DNA of 64,000 bases from Halopenitus salinus (GTDB taxonomy: Archaea > Halobacteriota > Halobacteria > Halobacteriales > Haloferacaceae): assembly GCF_042662125.1 (NCBI RefSeq), contig NZ_JBHSXL010000009.1, forward strand, positions 186,001 to 250,000, written 5' to 3'. This document shows, piece after piece, positions 24,367 to 32,744 of this stretch; position 1 is the stretch's first letter, and each line of letters starts with the position of its first letter. The position numbers and the translations under genes are program-made. The notes under the pieces were generated by a model, which searched no databases, was not told the DNA's origin, and saw only the letters and a list, made by a program, of their open reading frames with translations.

Positions 24367-25620
24367 ATGCGTATGAGCGTGGAACGGACCGTCGAGCTCG
24401 AGGGGCACATCATCGACTCCGGGCGGATGCAGGCGTGTTTCACGGCCGTGATGGATCTCGGGGGTTCCTTCGAGGTCGAGGCGTTCGACGTCGGCAAACA
24501 CGAGACGGACGAGTCCTACTGCCGGCTTCGCGTCACCGCGGCGGACGACGTGACGCTTCGGGAGATCCTCCACGAACTCCACCAGAACGGAGCGGTCCTC
24601 GAGGACCCGCCGAACGTCACGCTGGAACCCGCTCCCGAGGATCGGGTGGTCCCCTCGGGGTTCTACTCGACGACGAACCACCCGACTGAAGTCCGATACG
24701 ACGACGCGTGGATCCCGGTCGAGCACATCGAGATGGACTGTGCGATCGTTCTCGAACCCGAGGGGGGACCGGACGGCGATCCGCGCGCGTACACGAAAGT
24801 ACTCAACGCCATCGAGTCCGGCGATCTGGTCGCCACCGACGAGTCGGGGATCCGCGTCAGGCCGCCGGAACGTCCCCGCGGATCCGACGGCCCGTTCGGG
24901 TTCATGCAGGGCGGGATCTCCGCCGAGCGCCCCTCCGAGTCGACGATCCGACAGGTCGCGGACGAGCTGGTCGAAACCGCCGAGAACGGCGGAACCGTCC
25001 TCGTCGTCGCCGGTCCGGCGGTCATCCACTCCGGCGCCGGCGAGGCTCTCGCACGGCTCGTTCGCGAGGGGTACGTCGACGCCCTCTCGGCCGGCAACGG
25101 CTTCGCGACTCACGACCTCGAGCGGTCGATCTACGGGACCTCACTCGGGATGGACGTCGAAACCCTCGAGCACCCCAGAAAGGGACACAAACACCACATC
25201 TGGACGATCTCGGAGGTGATCCGCGAGGGCGGGATCGCGGAGGCGGTCGAGGCCGGCACCGTCACCGAGGGGGTGATGTACGAGTGCGTCGAGAACGACG
25301 TCCCCTACGTGCTCGCCGGGTCGATCCGCGACGACGGGCCCCTTCCGGACACCATAACGGACGCGGTCGAGGCACAAAACGCCATCCGCGAGCAGGCTCG
25401 CGAGGCCGATCTCGTGTTGATGCTCGCCACGCTCCTCCACTCGGTGGCCGTCGGAAACTGCCTCCCGTCGACGACCCGGACCGTCTGTGTCGACATCAAT
25501 CCCGCGACGGTTACCCAGCTCCTGGATCGCGGATCCGCCCAGGCGATCGGCATGGTGACCGACATCGGGACCTTCGTGCCGACGCTCGCCGACTTCGTGC
25601 TCGAGTCGGACGCCGAGTGA
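24367..25620 (+). CDS. Archaeal-type ornithine cyclodeaminase (TIGR00300, LOR/SDH domain)
   Basis: A 417-residue protein of the TIGR00300 family. Its N-terminal ~120-residue LOR/SDH-type domain (VERTVELEGHIIDSGRMQACF, GGSFEVEAFDVGKHETDESYCRL) is followed by a Rossmann-like C-terminal half (FGFMQGGISAERPSE, VLVVAGPAVIHSG, GNGFATHDLERSIYGTSLG, HPRKGHKHHIWTI, VCVDINPATVTQL). From what is known of methanogen and cyanobacterial (ArgZ/AgrE) relatives, it converts ornithine to proline and ammonia using NAD. In haloarchaea this would be a proline route. ATG 24367 is chosen (a second at 24373); the frame extends upstream into the purC leader, which is rejected. Confidence 0.82.
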   Translation: MRMSVERTVELEGHIIDSGRMQACFTAVMDLGGSFEVEAFDVGKHETDESYCRLRVTAADDVTLREILHELHQNGAVLEDPPNVTLEPAPEDRVVPSGFYSTTNHPTEVRYDDAWIPVEHIEMDCAIVLEPEGGPDGDPRAYTKVLNAIESGDLVATDESGIRVRPPERPRGSDGPFGFMQGGISAERPSESTIRQVADELVETAENGGTVLVVAGPAVIHSGAGEALARLVREGYVDALSAGNGFATHDLERSIYGTSLGMDVETLEHPRKGHKHHIWTISEVIREGGIAEAVEAGTVTEGVMYECVENDVPYVLAGSIRDDGPLPDTITDAVEAQNAIREQAREADLVLMLATLLHSVAVGNCLPSTTRTVCVDINPATVTQLLDRGSAQAIGMVTDIGTFVPTLADFVLESDAE

Positions 25621-25863
25621 CCATCCGGAACGCGAGACAGCCATTCATCGGTCACCCGTCGATCCATCCGGTCCGACGGTTTATCACGGATACCGAACCA
25701 CCCCGTCGCGTGAGCTGATCCGCGTCCCGCGGCGGTCGAGGCGGGTGTTCGACACGCCGCCGCGGGTACGTTCCACGTGTCGGCTGTTCGCAAGTTCGGA
25801 GCTTCGATACGCGTGCGTGTCGTGTTCGGCGTCCTCGCTTTGATCCTCGCTCCTGTGGTCGCC

Positions 25864-26796
25864 TCACCGACCGACCCCGAGCCGGATCGGGTCTCGGCTC
25901 TCCCGGATCGAGACCCGAACCGCCGTGCCGACCTCGAATCGGCTGTCGGGGCAGACGAGCTTGACGCCGAGTGACGGTCCCCGCGCCGCGAAAAGCGACA
26001 GGCCGGTGATCCGGTCGCCGTTCGCGAGGACGTCGACGTCTGCCCAGGAGATGGTCCGTCCGGCAGCTATCCCGATCTGCTGGCCGAGCAGCGACAGGTG
26101 GCTTTCGCCGCCGTCACGTCCCACAGCTCCTTCACGCCCGTGCCCGGAGAGCGCTCCGCCGCCGGCATAGTGAGCGAGCCCGCCGTCGATCGCCGTCCCC
26201 TCATTGCTCGCGATCGCGGTGTATCCATCCACGTCGTCCGCCGGCGGACCGTCCAACAGCGCGTAGCTCGCTCCGGTTTCGACGACCGTACCGTGTCCGT
26301 TCCAGGCGACCGGCTCGACGTCGACGCCGACGGCCACGCGTAGCGATCCGCTCGCACGGAACGGGTCGGCGTCCCGGTCGCGGAACTCGAGGTGGACGTG
26401 GTCGTCGACCCATCGGCCGAAGAATCCCGACCGGACCGTTTCCCCAAGCGAGTCGCCGACGGACACGCGATCCCCCCCTCGAACGGCGGGGTCGACGTGG
26501 AGTATCCGGGCCGAAAGCGATCGCTCGATCCCGGCGGACGCACACCAGTCGTCGTCCACGTCGATCACGATCACGTGGTCCTGCTCGACCGCGTACTCGC
26601 GGTTCGGACAGCCGACGGTCCGCACCTCGCGGACGACCCCATCGACGGGAGAGATCCCGACTCCCGTTCCGGGATAGAGATCGATCGCGTGGCCGCGATC
26701 GTGGGCCGGATACGGGGAGTTGTACAGCGAGAATCGCGGATACCGATCGACGACTCCGTCGGGGATCGTCACCGTCGTCGCGTCCCGTTCCGTCAT
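25864..26796 (-). CDS. M23-like (LytM-fold) uncharacterised protein
   Basis: A 310-residue acidic protein that I do not recognise as a named family. The first half resembles an M23/LytM peptidase beta-fold: HDRGHAIDLYPGTGVGISPV, then VDGVVREVRTVG, HVIVIDVD, ARILHVDPAVRGGDRVSVGDSLG and finally DDHVHLEFRDRD. The H-x-H of the last motif and the H..D of the first are the places of zinc ligands, but the first motif is one residue short of the canonical HxxxD. The C-terminal half (about 180-310) is beta-rich, Gly-rich and unassigned. No signal peptide is apparent. The upstream open frame beyond ATG 26796 overlaps the ligase gene and is rejected. Confidence 0.65.
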   Translation of the reverse strand: MTERDATTVTIPDGVVDRYPRFSLYNSPYPAHDRGHAIDLYPGTGVGISPVDGVVREVRTVGCPNREYAVEQDHVIVIDVDDDWCASAGIERSLSARILHVDPAVRGGDRVSVGDSLGETVRSGFFGRWVDDHVHLEFRDRDADPFRASGSLRVAVGVDVEPVAWNGHGTVVETGASYALLDGPPADDVDGYTAIASNEGTAIDGGLAHYAGGGALSGHGREGAVGRDGGESHLSLLGQQIGIAAGRTISWADVDVLANGDRITGLSLFAARGPSLGVKLVCPDSRFEVGTAVRVSIRESRDPIRLGVGR

Positions 26797-26886
26797 CGTC
26801 CGTCCGTGATTCTCCGACCGTATAGCGCCACCGGAACGGTCCGTTCCGGCGACTCGCTTATTGGCTTCCGGCTTCGACGCAGGGAC

Positions 26887-27588
26887 ATGCGCGTGGTTCG
26901 TGGCCGTGGCCCGACCCGACGGACGGATCGCGAAGCCACGGCGGATCTTCTCGATCGGGCTGCGGACGCCGGCGAGCCGGCCGTTCGCGTCTGGACGCCC
27001 CACCGACAGGTCGCGTTCGGCCGGCGGGACGTTCGTTTGGACGGGTTCGAGTCGGCATCGCAGATCGCCCGCTCGCACGGGTTTCCGCCCGTGGAACGCC
27101 GGGTCGGCGGGCGAGCCGTCGCCTACACCGGTCGAACCGTGGCGTTCGCGGTCGCGATCCCGATCGCGGACATGCGGTCGGGGATGACGCGCCGATACGA
27201 GGCGGTCTCGGAGACCATCGTCGACGTGCTGACCTCGATCGGCGCGGCCGTCGAGACGGGGGAACCTGACGGATCCTACTGTCCGGGAAGCCACTCGATC
27301 CGTGCCACGGACGGCGGAAAGATCGCCGGGATCGCCCAGCGCGTTCGACGGGGCGCGGCTCTCGTTGCCGGCTGTCTCACCGTCGTCCCGTCGGACGTGG
27401 ACGAACTCGTCGACGTCCTCACTCCGCTGTATGCCGCACTCGACGTCCCGTTCGAGCCGCACTCGGTGGGATGTGCCGTGGATGCCGGCGGTCCCGACGA
27501 TCCGACGCGTGTGACGGAGGCGCTCGAGTCCGCGCTGGTCCGTGGCCCCTGGAGCGACGGATCGACGACGATCGAGTCCATTCGATGA
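26887..27588 (+). CDS. Lipoate--protein ligase / octanoyltransferase family protein
   Basis: A 233-residue protein of the biotin/lipoate ligase (BPL_LplA_LipB) fold. Supporting features are the early VRVWTPHRQVAFGRRDV, RSHGFPPVERRVGGRAVAYTG (the RRxxGGRAV active-site loop) and the central lysine in DGGKIAGIAQRVRRGAALVAG. It would attach lipoyl or octanoyl groups to E2 or GcvH-type proteins. Haloarchaea carry several paralogues, so substrate specificity is open. It is smaller than LplA and closest in layout to the LipM-like forms. ATG 26887, divergent from the M23-like gene, 55 bp before rps6e. Confidence 0.85.
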   Translation: MRVVRGRGPTRRTDREATADLLDRAADAGEPAVRVWTPHRQVAFGRRDVRLDGFESASQIARSHGFPPVERRVGGRAVAYTGRTVAFAVAIPIADMRSGMTRRYEAVSETIVDVLTSIGAAVETGEPDGSYCPGSHSIRATDGGKIAGIAQRVRRGAALVAGCLTVVPSDVDELVDVLTPLYAALDVPFEPHSVGCAVDAGGPDDPTRVTEALESALVRGPWSDGSTTIESIR

Positions 27589-27643
27589 CCGTCGAGCGGG
27601 CGGTTTCGACGTGTTTTTACTCGGCGGGCAAGTGGTTGGCCGT

Positions 27644-28069
27644 ATGGCAGAATTCAAGGTCACCGTCGCCGACCCCGACGCCGGTCGGACCTATCAGCGC
27701 GAAGTCGACGGACAGGACGCGAACCGATTCCTCGGACGAAACCTCGGCGAGGAGGTCGACGGCTCTGCGGTCGGCCTCGACGGGTTCACCCTCGAGATCA
27801 CTGGCGGTTCCGACGAGACCGGCCGGCCGATGCGCGCGGACGTTCCCGGATCGAGCCTAAAGGAGCTCCTCCTCGAGGGCGGGGTCGGCTACAAACCGAC
27901 CAAGGACGGCGAGCGAAAACGCGTCACCGTTCGCGGCGCGGAGATCGCCGACGACGTCGCACAGATCAACGTCTCCGTCGTCGACGGCGACGGCGACGTC
28001 GCCGCGGCCTACGGCGAGGGCGAGGAAGATCAGGACGACGCCGACGACGCCGAGACCGACGAGGAATAG
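27644..28069 (+). CDS. rps6e: 30S ribosomal protein S6e
   Basis: A 141-residue archaeal/eukaryal-type S6e, a primary component of the small ribosomal subunit. MAEFKVTVADPDAGRTYQREVDG, DGFTLEITGGSDETGRPMR and GVGYKPTKDGERKRVTVRG are classic. The eukaryotic C-terminal phosphorylated helix is absent, replaced by a short Asp/Glu tail (about 125-141) typical of halophiles. ATG 27644 lies 27-33 bp after a TATA-like GTTTTTACTC, so the mRNA is probably leaderless. The next gene starts 14 bp after its stop. Confidence 0.97.
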   Translation: MAEFKVTVADPDAGRTYQREVDGQDANRFLGRNLGEEVDGSAVGLDGFTLEITGGSDETGRPMRADVPGSSLKELLLEGGVGYKPTKDGERKRVTVRGAEIADDVAQINVSVVDGDGDVAAAYGEGEEDQDDADDAETDEE

Positions 28070-28083
28070 GAATTCACGGGTCG

Positions 28084-28551
28084 ATGGCGCGTTTTACCTC
28101 CGAGGACGACGACGTTCCGTCGATCCGCGTTCATCTCGCTCGAAGCGGTGGAACGCGCCGTCCGTGCGTTCGTCTCCCCGACGACTCGGGGATCGATCGA
28201 CATCTCGAATCGGGTGTCACCGACCGGCTCGGGGTTGAGGCGGGCGACGTCGTTCGTCTCGTCGTCGATCGCGAGACCAGTTACGCCCGGATCGACGCCG
28301 ATTCCGACGGTAGAGTGATCCGCGGTGCCTTCGAGAACCGGCGTCTCGCCCGCTCGCCGGGGCGAGGTGAGAACCGGCTGGTCGAGTGGCTCCGCGCGAG
28401 AGAACGAGAGGAAGGGGATCCGCTGTTGCTCGACGTACTCGTCCCCGGCGAGGCCTACGGTCTCCGACTTCCCGGCGAACGTACGGTCTACGACGTCGAT
28501 TCGGGGCCGCGTGAGTCGCTCGCGGACATCGCGAGCGACCTCGAGGAGTGA
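28084..28551 (+). CDS. Conserved haloarchaeal protein of unknown function
   Basis: A 155-residue protein that I do not recognise with confidence. It is very rich in Arg, Asp and Glu. A segment LGVEAGDVVRLVVDRETSYARI resembles the small beta-barrel of AbrB/SpoVT-like or translation-factor-type domains. A second half (RGENRLVEWLRARER...LLLDVLVPGEAYGLRLPGE) is mixed alpha/beta. There are no cysteines beyond one, no membrane segment and no signal peptide. Placement 14 bp after rps6e suggests co-transcription and perhaps a link to translation, but that is inference. The start ATG 28084 is the only reasonable one. Confidence 0.7.
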   Translation: MARFTSEDDDVPSIRVHLARSGGTRRPCVRLPDDSGIDRHLESGVTDRLGVEAGDVVRLVVDRETSYARIDADSDGRVIRGAFENRRLARSPGRGENRLVEWLRAREREEGDPLLLDVLVPGEAYGLRLPGERTVYDVDSGPRESLADIASDLEE

Positions 28552-28625
28552 GGCATCTCCCGTAGCGAGCGACCGGGGAGCTTCGCTCCGAACGGCTTAA
28601 TCCCGACGCGCCCCCACGTCCGGAC

Positions 28626-29753
28626 ATGAAACGGGTCGACGCGGAGCTGTCGACGCTCGACCGGGCGATCATCAACGGGTTTCAAGGCGGGTTTCCGGTC
28701 GTCTCACGCCCCTTCGATGCGGCGGCCGCCGCGCTCTCGGATCGCGGCGTGGAGGTGACCGGAACGGAACTCCGCGAGCGCGTTCTCGAGCTCGATGAGG
28801 AGGGCGTCCTCTCCCGGTTCGGCGCGCTCGTCAACGCCGAGGAGATCGGCGGGGCGGCCTCACTCGTGGCGATGCACGCTCCCGAGGACCGGTACGACGA
28901 GATCGCCGACCTCGTCAACGACTTTCCGGAGGTCGCACACAACTACGAGCGCGAGCACCCGCACCTCAACATGTGGTTCGTCGCGAGCGTGGCCGACCAT
29001 CCGGATCCGGACAAGGACGCCCGCGACCGGATCGCCGAGGTGCTCTCGCGGATCGAGGACGCCACGGGCCAGGAGACCTACGACCTCCCGAAGCGACGCG
29101 AGTTCCACGTCGGCGCGAAGTTCCTGCTCGAGGGACCGATCCCCGACGGCGATCTCGACCTGTCGGATCTCGGTCCCGCCGTCGAGCCGAGCGATCGCGA
29201 CTCGATCACGCCCGCCGAACGCGATCTCGTCGTCGAGATACAGGGCGGACTCCCGATCACCGCGACGCCGTATGCCGACGTCGCCGACGCGATCGACGCC
29301 GATCCGGAGTGGGTCGTGGAGACGATCGCGCGGTTCAACGCGGAGGGGAAGGTGCGGCGAGTCGGCGTCATCCCGAACCACTACGCGCTCGGGTACACCG
29401 AAAACGGGATGACCGTCTGGGACGTCCCGGAGGACGTCATCGACGAGGTCGGACCGGCGGTCGCGGATCTCGATTTCGTCACCCACTGCTACGAGCGTCC
29501 CCGCCACGAGGGGGTCTGGGAGTACAACTTCTTCGCGATGACGCACGGCCGCACCGAGGCGGAAAGCGAGCGTCGCATCCGGGAGGTCAAACGGACGATG
29601 GAGGAGTTCTGGGACGTCGAACCCGACGACTGGGACACGCTGTTTTCGACCCGTATCCTGAAAAAGACGGGTATCAGGCTCGACGAACGCGCCGCCGGCA
29701 ACACGGACGTCGGGATGGATTCCGCCACGGAGTCTGGATCCACCGACGAATGA
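28626..29753 (+). CDS. ahb: Siroheme decarboxylase, AhbA/AhbB-type fusion
   Basis: A 375-residue protein with two successive Lrp/AsnC-like units, about 1-185 and 190-345. Each has a winged helix followed by an effector-type fold: first STLDRAIINGFQGGFPVVSRPF...LVNAEEIGGAASLVAM, second TPAERDLVVEIQGGLPITATPY...VGVIPNHYALGYTENG. The pairing of GGFP/GGLP-helix with a Tyr/His-rich later region (HCYERPRHEGVWEYNFFAMTHG) fits the siroheme decarboxylase AhbA/AhbB, which removes two acetate carboxyls to give didecarboxysiroheme in archaeal heme synthesis. Normally these are separate ~150-residue subunits. Its stop overlaps the precorrin-2 dehydrogenase start by ATGA, and hemA follows, which strongly supports a heme role rather than transcription control. 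Confidence 0.85.
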   Translation: MKRVDAELSTLDRAIINGFQGGFPVVSRPFDAAAAALSDRGVEVTGTELRERVLELDEEGVLSRFGALVNAEEIGGAASLVAMHAPEDRYDEIADLVNDFPEVAHNYEREHPHLNMWFVASVADHPDPDKDARDRIAEVLSRIEDATGQETYDLPKRREFHVGAKFLLEGPIPDGDLDLSDLGPAVEPSDRDSITPAERDLVVEIQGGLPITATPYADVADAIDADPEWVVETIARFNAEGKVRRVGVIPNHYALGYTENGMTVWDVPEDVIDEVGPAVADLDFVTHCYERPRHEGVWEYNFFAMTHGRTEAESERRIREVKRTMEEFWDVEPDDWDTLFSTRILKKTGIRLDERAAGNTDVGMDSATESGSTDE

Positions 29754-30448
29754 TCCCCCTCGTCCACGACCTCTCCGGCGAAACCGTACTCGTCTTCGGC
29801 GGGGGGAACGTCGCAACCAGGAAGGCGAAACGATTCGTGTCCGAGGCCCGGCTGATAGTCGTGAGTCCGACGTTTACCGACGAACTTCGATCGCTTGCGG
29901 AGGATCGCTCGCTCGAGCTGGTTCGTGACGCGCCCGATCCGGACGGCGTTCGCGAGTTGGTGGACCGGATTTCTCCCGCCTTGATCGTCGCCGCGACCGA
30001 CGATCCGGCGGTGAACGCGGCCGCCGAGGCCGAAGCCCACGAGCGCGGCGTGCTCGTCAACCGAACGGACGTCTCGGGTGCGCGGGACTCCGGGAGCGTC
30101 GTGGTCCCGGCGACGGTCGAGGACGGACCGGTGACCGTCGCGATCACGACCGGCGCGAACAGCCCGGCGTTGGCCCGCCACCTTCGCGAGCGGATCGAGG
30201 CGGAGATCGAGGGGGCCGGCGAACTGGCGCGGATCACGGGCGACCTGCGGGCGGAGCTCGCAGAGCGGGAGGTACCCCCCGAGGGACGTCGGGAAGCGCT
30301 CCGTGCCGTGGTCCGGTCGCCGGACGTTTGGAAGGCTTTACAAGTCGGGGGGGCCAATCCCCGTCAAACGGCGAGACGGGTCGCCGAAGGGACGTGTACC
30401 GATGACGGGATCGAACGGCGTACCGATGACGGGACGCGGAAATCGTGA
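29750..30448 (+). CDS. sirC: Precorrin-2 dehydrogenase / siroheme synthase N-domain
   Basis: A 232-residue NAD-dependent enzyme like the CysG N-terminal/Met8p domain. It oxidises precorrin-2 to sirohydrochlorin and may chelate iron. The Rossmann motif VLVFGGGNVATRKAKRF is near the N-terminus, and the family's VNRTDVSGARDSGSVVVPATVEDGPVTVAITTG follows the nucleotide site. The basic C-terminus (RRVAEGTCTDDGIERRTDDGTRKS) is a short extension. It overlaps the ahb stop (ATGA) and lies 16 bp before hemA, so all three are likely one transcript feeding siroheme and heme. Confidence 0.9.
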   Translation: MIPLVHDLSGETVLVFGGGNVATRKAKRFVSEARLIVVSPTFTDELRSLAEDRSLELVRDAPDPDGVRELVDRISPALIVAATDDPAVNAAAEAEAHERGVLVNRTDVSGARDSGSVVVPATVEDGPVTVAITTGANSPALARHLRERIEAEIEGAGELARITGDLRAELAEREVPPEGRREALRAVVRSPDVWKALQVGGANPRQTARRVAEGTCTDDGIERRTDDGTRKS

Positions 30449-30464
30449 GGAACGTAGATAGGCC

Positions 30465-31808
30465 ATGACTGAGACGGGAGTGATCACCGGAGTTAGCGTC
30501 GCCCATACGCACGCGAGCATCGACGAGATCGACGCGGCGGGCGAGGAGTCCGAGCGGGGGATCGTCTCCGATCTGCTCGCGCGCACCAACGTCGAGGAGG
30601 CGTTCGCCATCCACACGTGCAATCGTGCGGAAGCGTACGTCGTCACGAACCACGCGGCCGACGGGCGCGAGGCGTTGTCGTCGTTCGCGCCAACGGTCAG
30701 GGAGGGCGCCGTCAGACATCTCGAACACGAGGCGGCCATCCGCCACCTGATGCGCGTCGCGGCGGGGCTCGAGTCGATCGTGCTCGGCGAGGACCAGATC
30801 ATCGGACAGGTTCGCGATGCGTTCGAGTCGGCCCGCGCGGCCGGCGGGATCGGCCCGGTGCTCGAGGACGCGGTGACGAAGGCCATTCACGTCGGCGAAC
30901 GCGCCCGGACCGAGACGGCGATCAACGAGGGCGTCGTCTCGCTCGGCTCTGCTGCGGTCGACCTCGCGTCCGAGGAGGTCGATCTCGAGGGGTCGACCGC
31001 GCTCGTGATCGGTGCGGGCGAGATGAGCACGCTCGCGGCACGCGCGCTCGAGGAGACCGGCGTCTCGCGGATCCGCGTTGCGAACCGGACGGTATCACGT
31101 GCACGGGAGATCGTCTCCGACCTCGAGGTCGAAGCCGAAGCCCGCCCCATCGACGCCCTGGAGGAGACGCTCGGAACCGCCGATCTGGTCGTCACCGCCA
31201 CCGGGAGTCCGGATCCGGTCCTCGACTCGGAGATGCTGTCCGGGACGGGCGAACTGGTCTGTGTCGACATCGCGAGACCACGAGACGTCGACCCGAGCGC
31301 CGGCGAGTTGGCCGGGGTCGAACTCTACGACATCGACGCGCTCGAGTCAGTCACCGAGCGGACGCGGGAGCGCCGACGGGCCGAGGCGCGCGAGGTCGAG
31401 ACGATGATCGACGAGGAGTTCGACCGACTGATGGAGTCGTTCAAGCGCAAACGCGCCGACGACGCCATCGCCGCCATGTACGAGTCCGCTGACCGGGTGA
31501 AGGCACGCGAGCTCGACCGGGCGGTCTCGAAACTCGAGGCGCAGGGCGGATTGACCGACGAGCAGCGCGAGACGCTCGAGGCGCTCGCCGACTCGCTCGT
31601 CGGGCAGTTGCTCGCCGCGCCGACGAAGTCGCTTCGGGAGGCCGCCGGCGAGGACGACTGGACCACGATCCACACCGCCCTCGAACTGTTCGATCCGGAG
31701 TTCGACGCGCCGCCCTCGACTCCCGAGGACGCGACGCGCTCGCCTCGCGTCCCGGAGGGCTCGGACTCCAGCTCCGAGGACGCCGTTCCCGAAAAGCCCT
31801 CCGAGTAG
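30465..31808 (+). CDS. hemA: Glutamyl-tRNA reductase
   Basis: A 447-residue enzyme that reduces glutamyl-tRNA(Glu) to glutamate-1-semialdehyde, the first committed step of tetrapyrrole synthesis. The catalytic cysteine is in AIHTCNRAEAYVV, around residue 52. The NADPH domain has ALVIGAGEMSTLAARAL, and the C-terminal dimerisation helix is rich in Arg/Glu. A final ~40-residue acidic Ser/Pro tail is a halophilic extension. It is the third gene of the heme operon (ahb, sirC, hemA), a grouping also seen in other haloarchaea. Start ATG 30465. Confidence 0.96.
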   Translation: MTETGVITGVSVAHTHASIDEIDAAGEESERGIVSDLLARTNVEEAFAIHTCNRAEAYVVTNHAADGREALSSFAPTVREGAVRHLEHEAAIRHLMRVAAGLESIVLGEDQIIGQVRDAFESARAAGGIGPVLEDAVTKAIHVGERARTETAINEGVVSLGSAAVDLASEEVDLEGSTALVIGAGEMSTLAARALEETGVSRIRVANRTVSRAREIVSDLEVEAEARPIDALEETLGTADLVVTATGSPDPVLDSEMLSGTGELVCVDIARPRDVDPSAGELAGVELYDIDALESVTERTRERRRAEAREVETMIDEEFDRLMESFKRKRADDAIAAMYESADRVKARELDRAVSKLEAQGGLTDEQRETLEALADSLVGQLLAAPTKSLREAAGEDDWTTIHTALELFDPEFDAPPSTPEDATRSPRVPEGSDSSSEDAVPEKPSE

Positions 31809-31911
31809 GAGTCGGTGGCGCTTCGGAGCGGATCCAGGTCACCGCGCTTTTTATCGCCGAGTATCACCCACAGTCGCCGTCTTTACTTCCCCTCGCGTGA
31901 AACCGCCGGCC

Positions 31912-32676
31912 ATGCGACTGCCCACGCTCGTCGATCGACTCGATGAGACGCTCTCGACCGCCGGCTACGCCGACGTCGACGCGAGCGCGAACGGCCTGCA
32001 GGTCGGCCCGGATTCGGGGACGGTCGACCGGGTCGCCGTCGCGGTCGACGCCGCGGAGGCGACGATCGAGGCGGCCGCGGAGGCGGACGCCGACCTCCTC
32101 CTCGTCCACCACGGGATCTCCTGGGGCGGGATCGAACGCGTGACCGGACGCCAGTACGGGCGGATCGCGGCGCTCGTCGAGAACGACGTCGCCCTGTACG
32201 TCTCCCACCTCCCGCTCGACGGCCATCCGGAGCTCGGAAACGCTTCGGGCGTCGCCGACGAGCTCGACCTCGACGACCGTGAGCCGTTCGGTTCGCTCGG
32301 CCCGGTCCACCTCGGCACGATCGGCACCGCCTCCGAGCCGTTCTCCGCGAGCGACCTGCGGCGACGCCTCGACGCCTTCGAGGGCAGCGAGCGGGACACC
32401 AGAGTGCTCGAGTTCGGCCCCGACCGCATCGAGCGCGTCGCGGTGCTCACCGGTTCGGGCGCCGACTGGCTCGACGAGGCGGTGGAGGCGGGGGCGGACG
32501 CGCTCGTCACCGGCGAGGGGAAACAGAAGGTCTACCACGAGGCGCGCGAGGCCGGCATCTCGGTGTTCCTCGCCGGCCACTACGCCACGGAGACGTTCGG
32601 GGTCCGGTCGCTTGCGGGTCGCCTCGAGGAGTGGGGGATCGAGACGACGTTCGTCGACCATCCGACCGGGCTGTGA
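31912..32676 (+). CDS. Nif3-like dinuclear metal centre protein
   Basis: A 254-residue member of the NIF3/DUF34 family, which forms hexamers with a two-metal site. Metal-binding motifs are the early LLVHHGISWGG and the late GISVFLAGHYATETFG. A central SGADWLDEAVEAGADALVTGEGK segment completes the family core. A GTP cyclohydrolase-like role has been proposed for some members, but the function is not settled. An in-frame GTG exists at 31897; I choose ATG 31912 since MRLPTLVDRLDETL begins the fold. The gene follows hemA by ~100 bp. Confidence 0.9.
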   Translation: MRLPTLVDRLDETLSTAGYADVDASANGLQVGPDSGTVDRVAVAVDAAEATIEAAAEADADLLLVHHGISWGGIERVTGRQYGRIAALVENDVALYVSHLPLDGHPELGNASGVADELDLDDREPFGSLGPVHLGTIGTASEPFSASDLRRRLDAFEGSERDTRVLEFGPDRIERVAVLTGSGADWLDEAVEAGADALVTGEGKQKVYHEAREAGISVFLAGHYATETFGVRSLAGRLEEWGIETTFVDHPTGL

Positions 32677-32744
32677 GGTCCGACGGGTCGTGAGACTCGA
32701 CGGGAAGCGAGGCCCGACGACTGTGGGATCTCACTGTCGACTCC

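Noticed and set aside
25777..25974. A 65-codon plus-strand frame with a short hydrophobic run
   Set aside because: It overlaps the 3' end of the minus-strand M23-like gene, starts with an uncertain GTG, and shows no family similarity; the hydrophobic part is probably chance.
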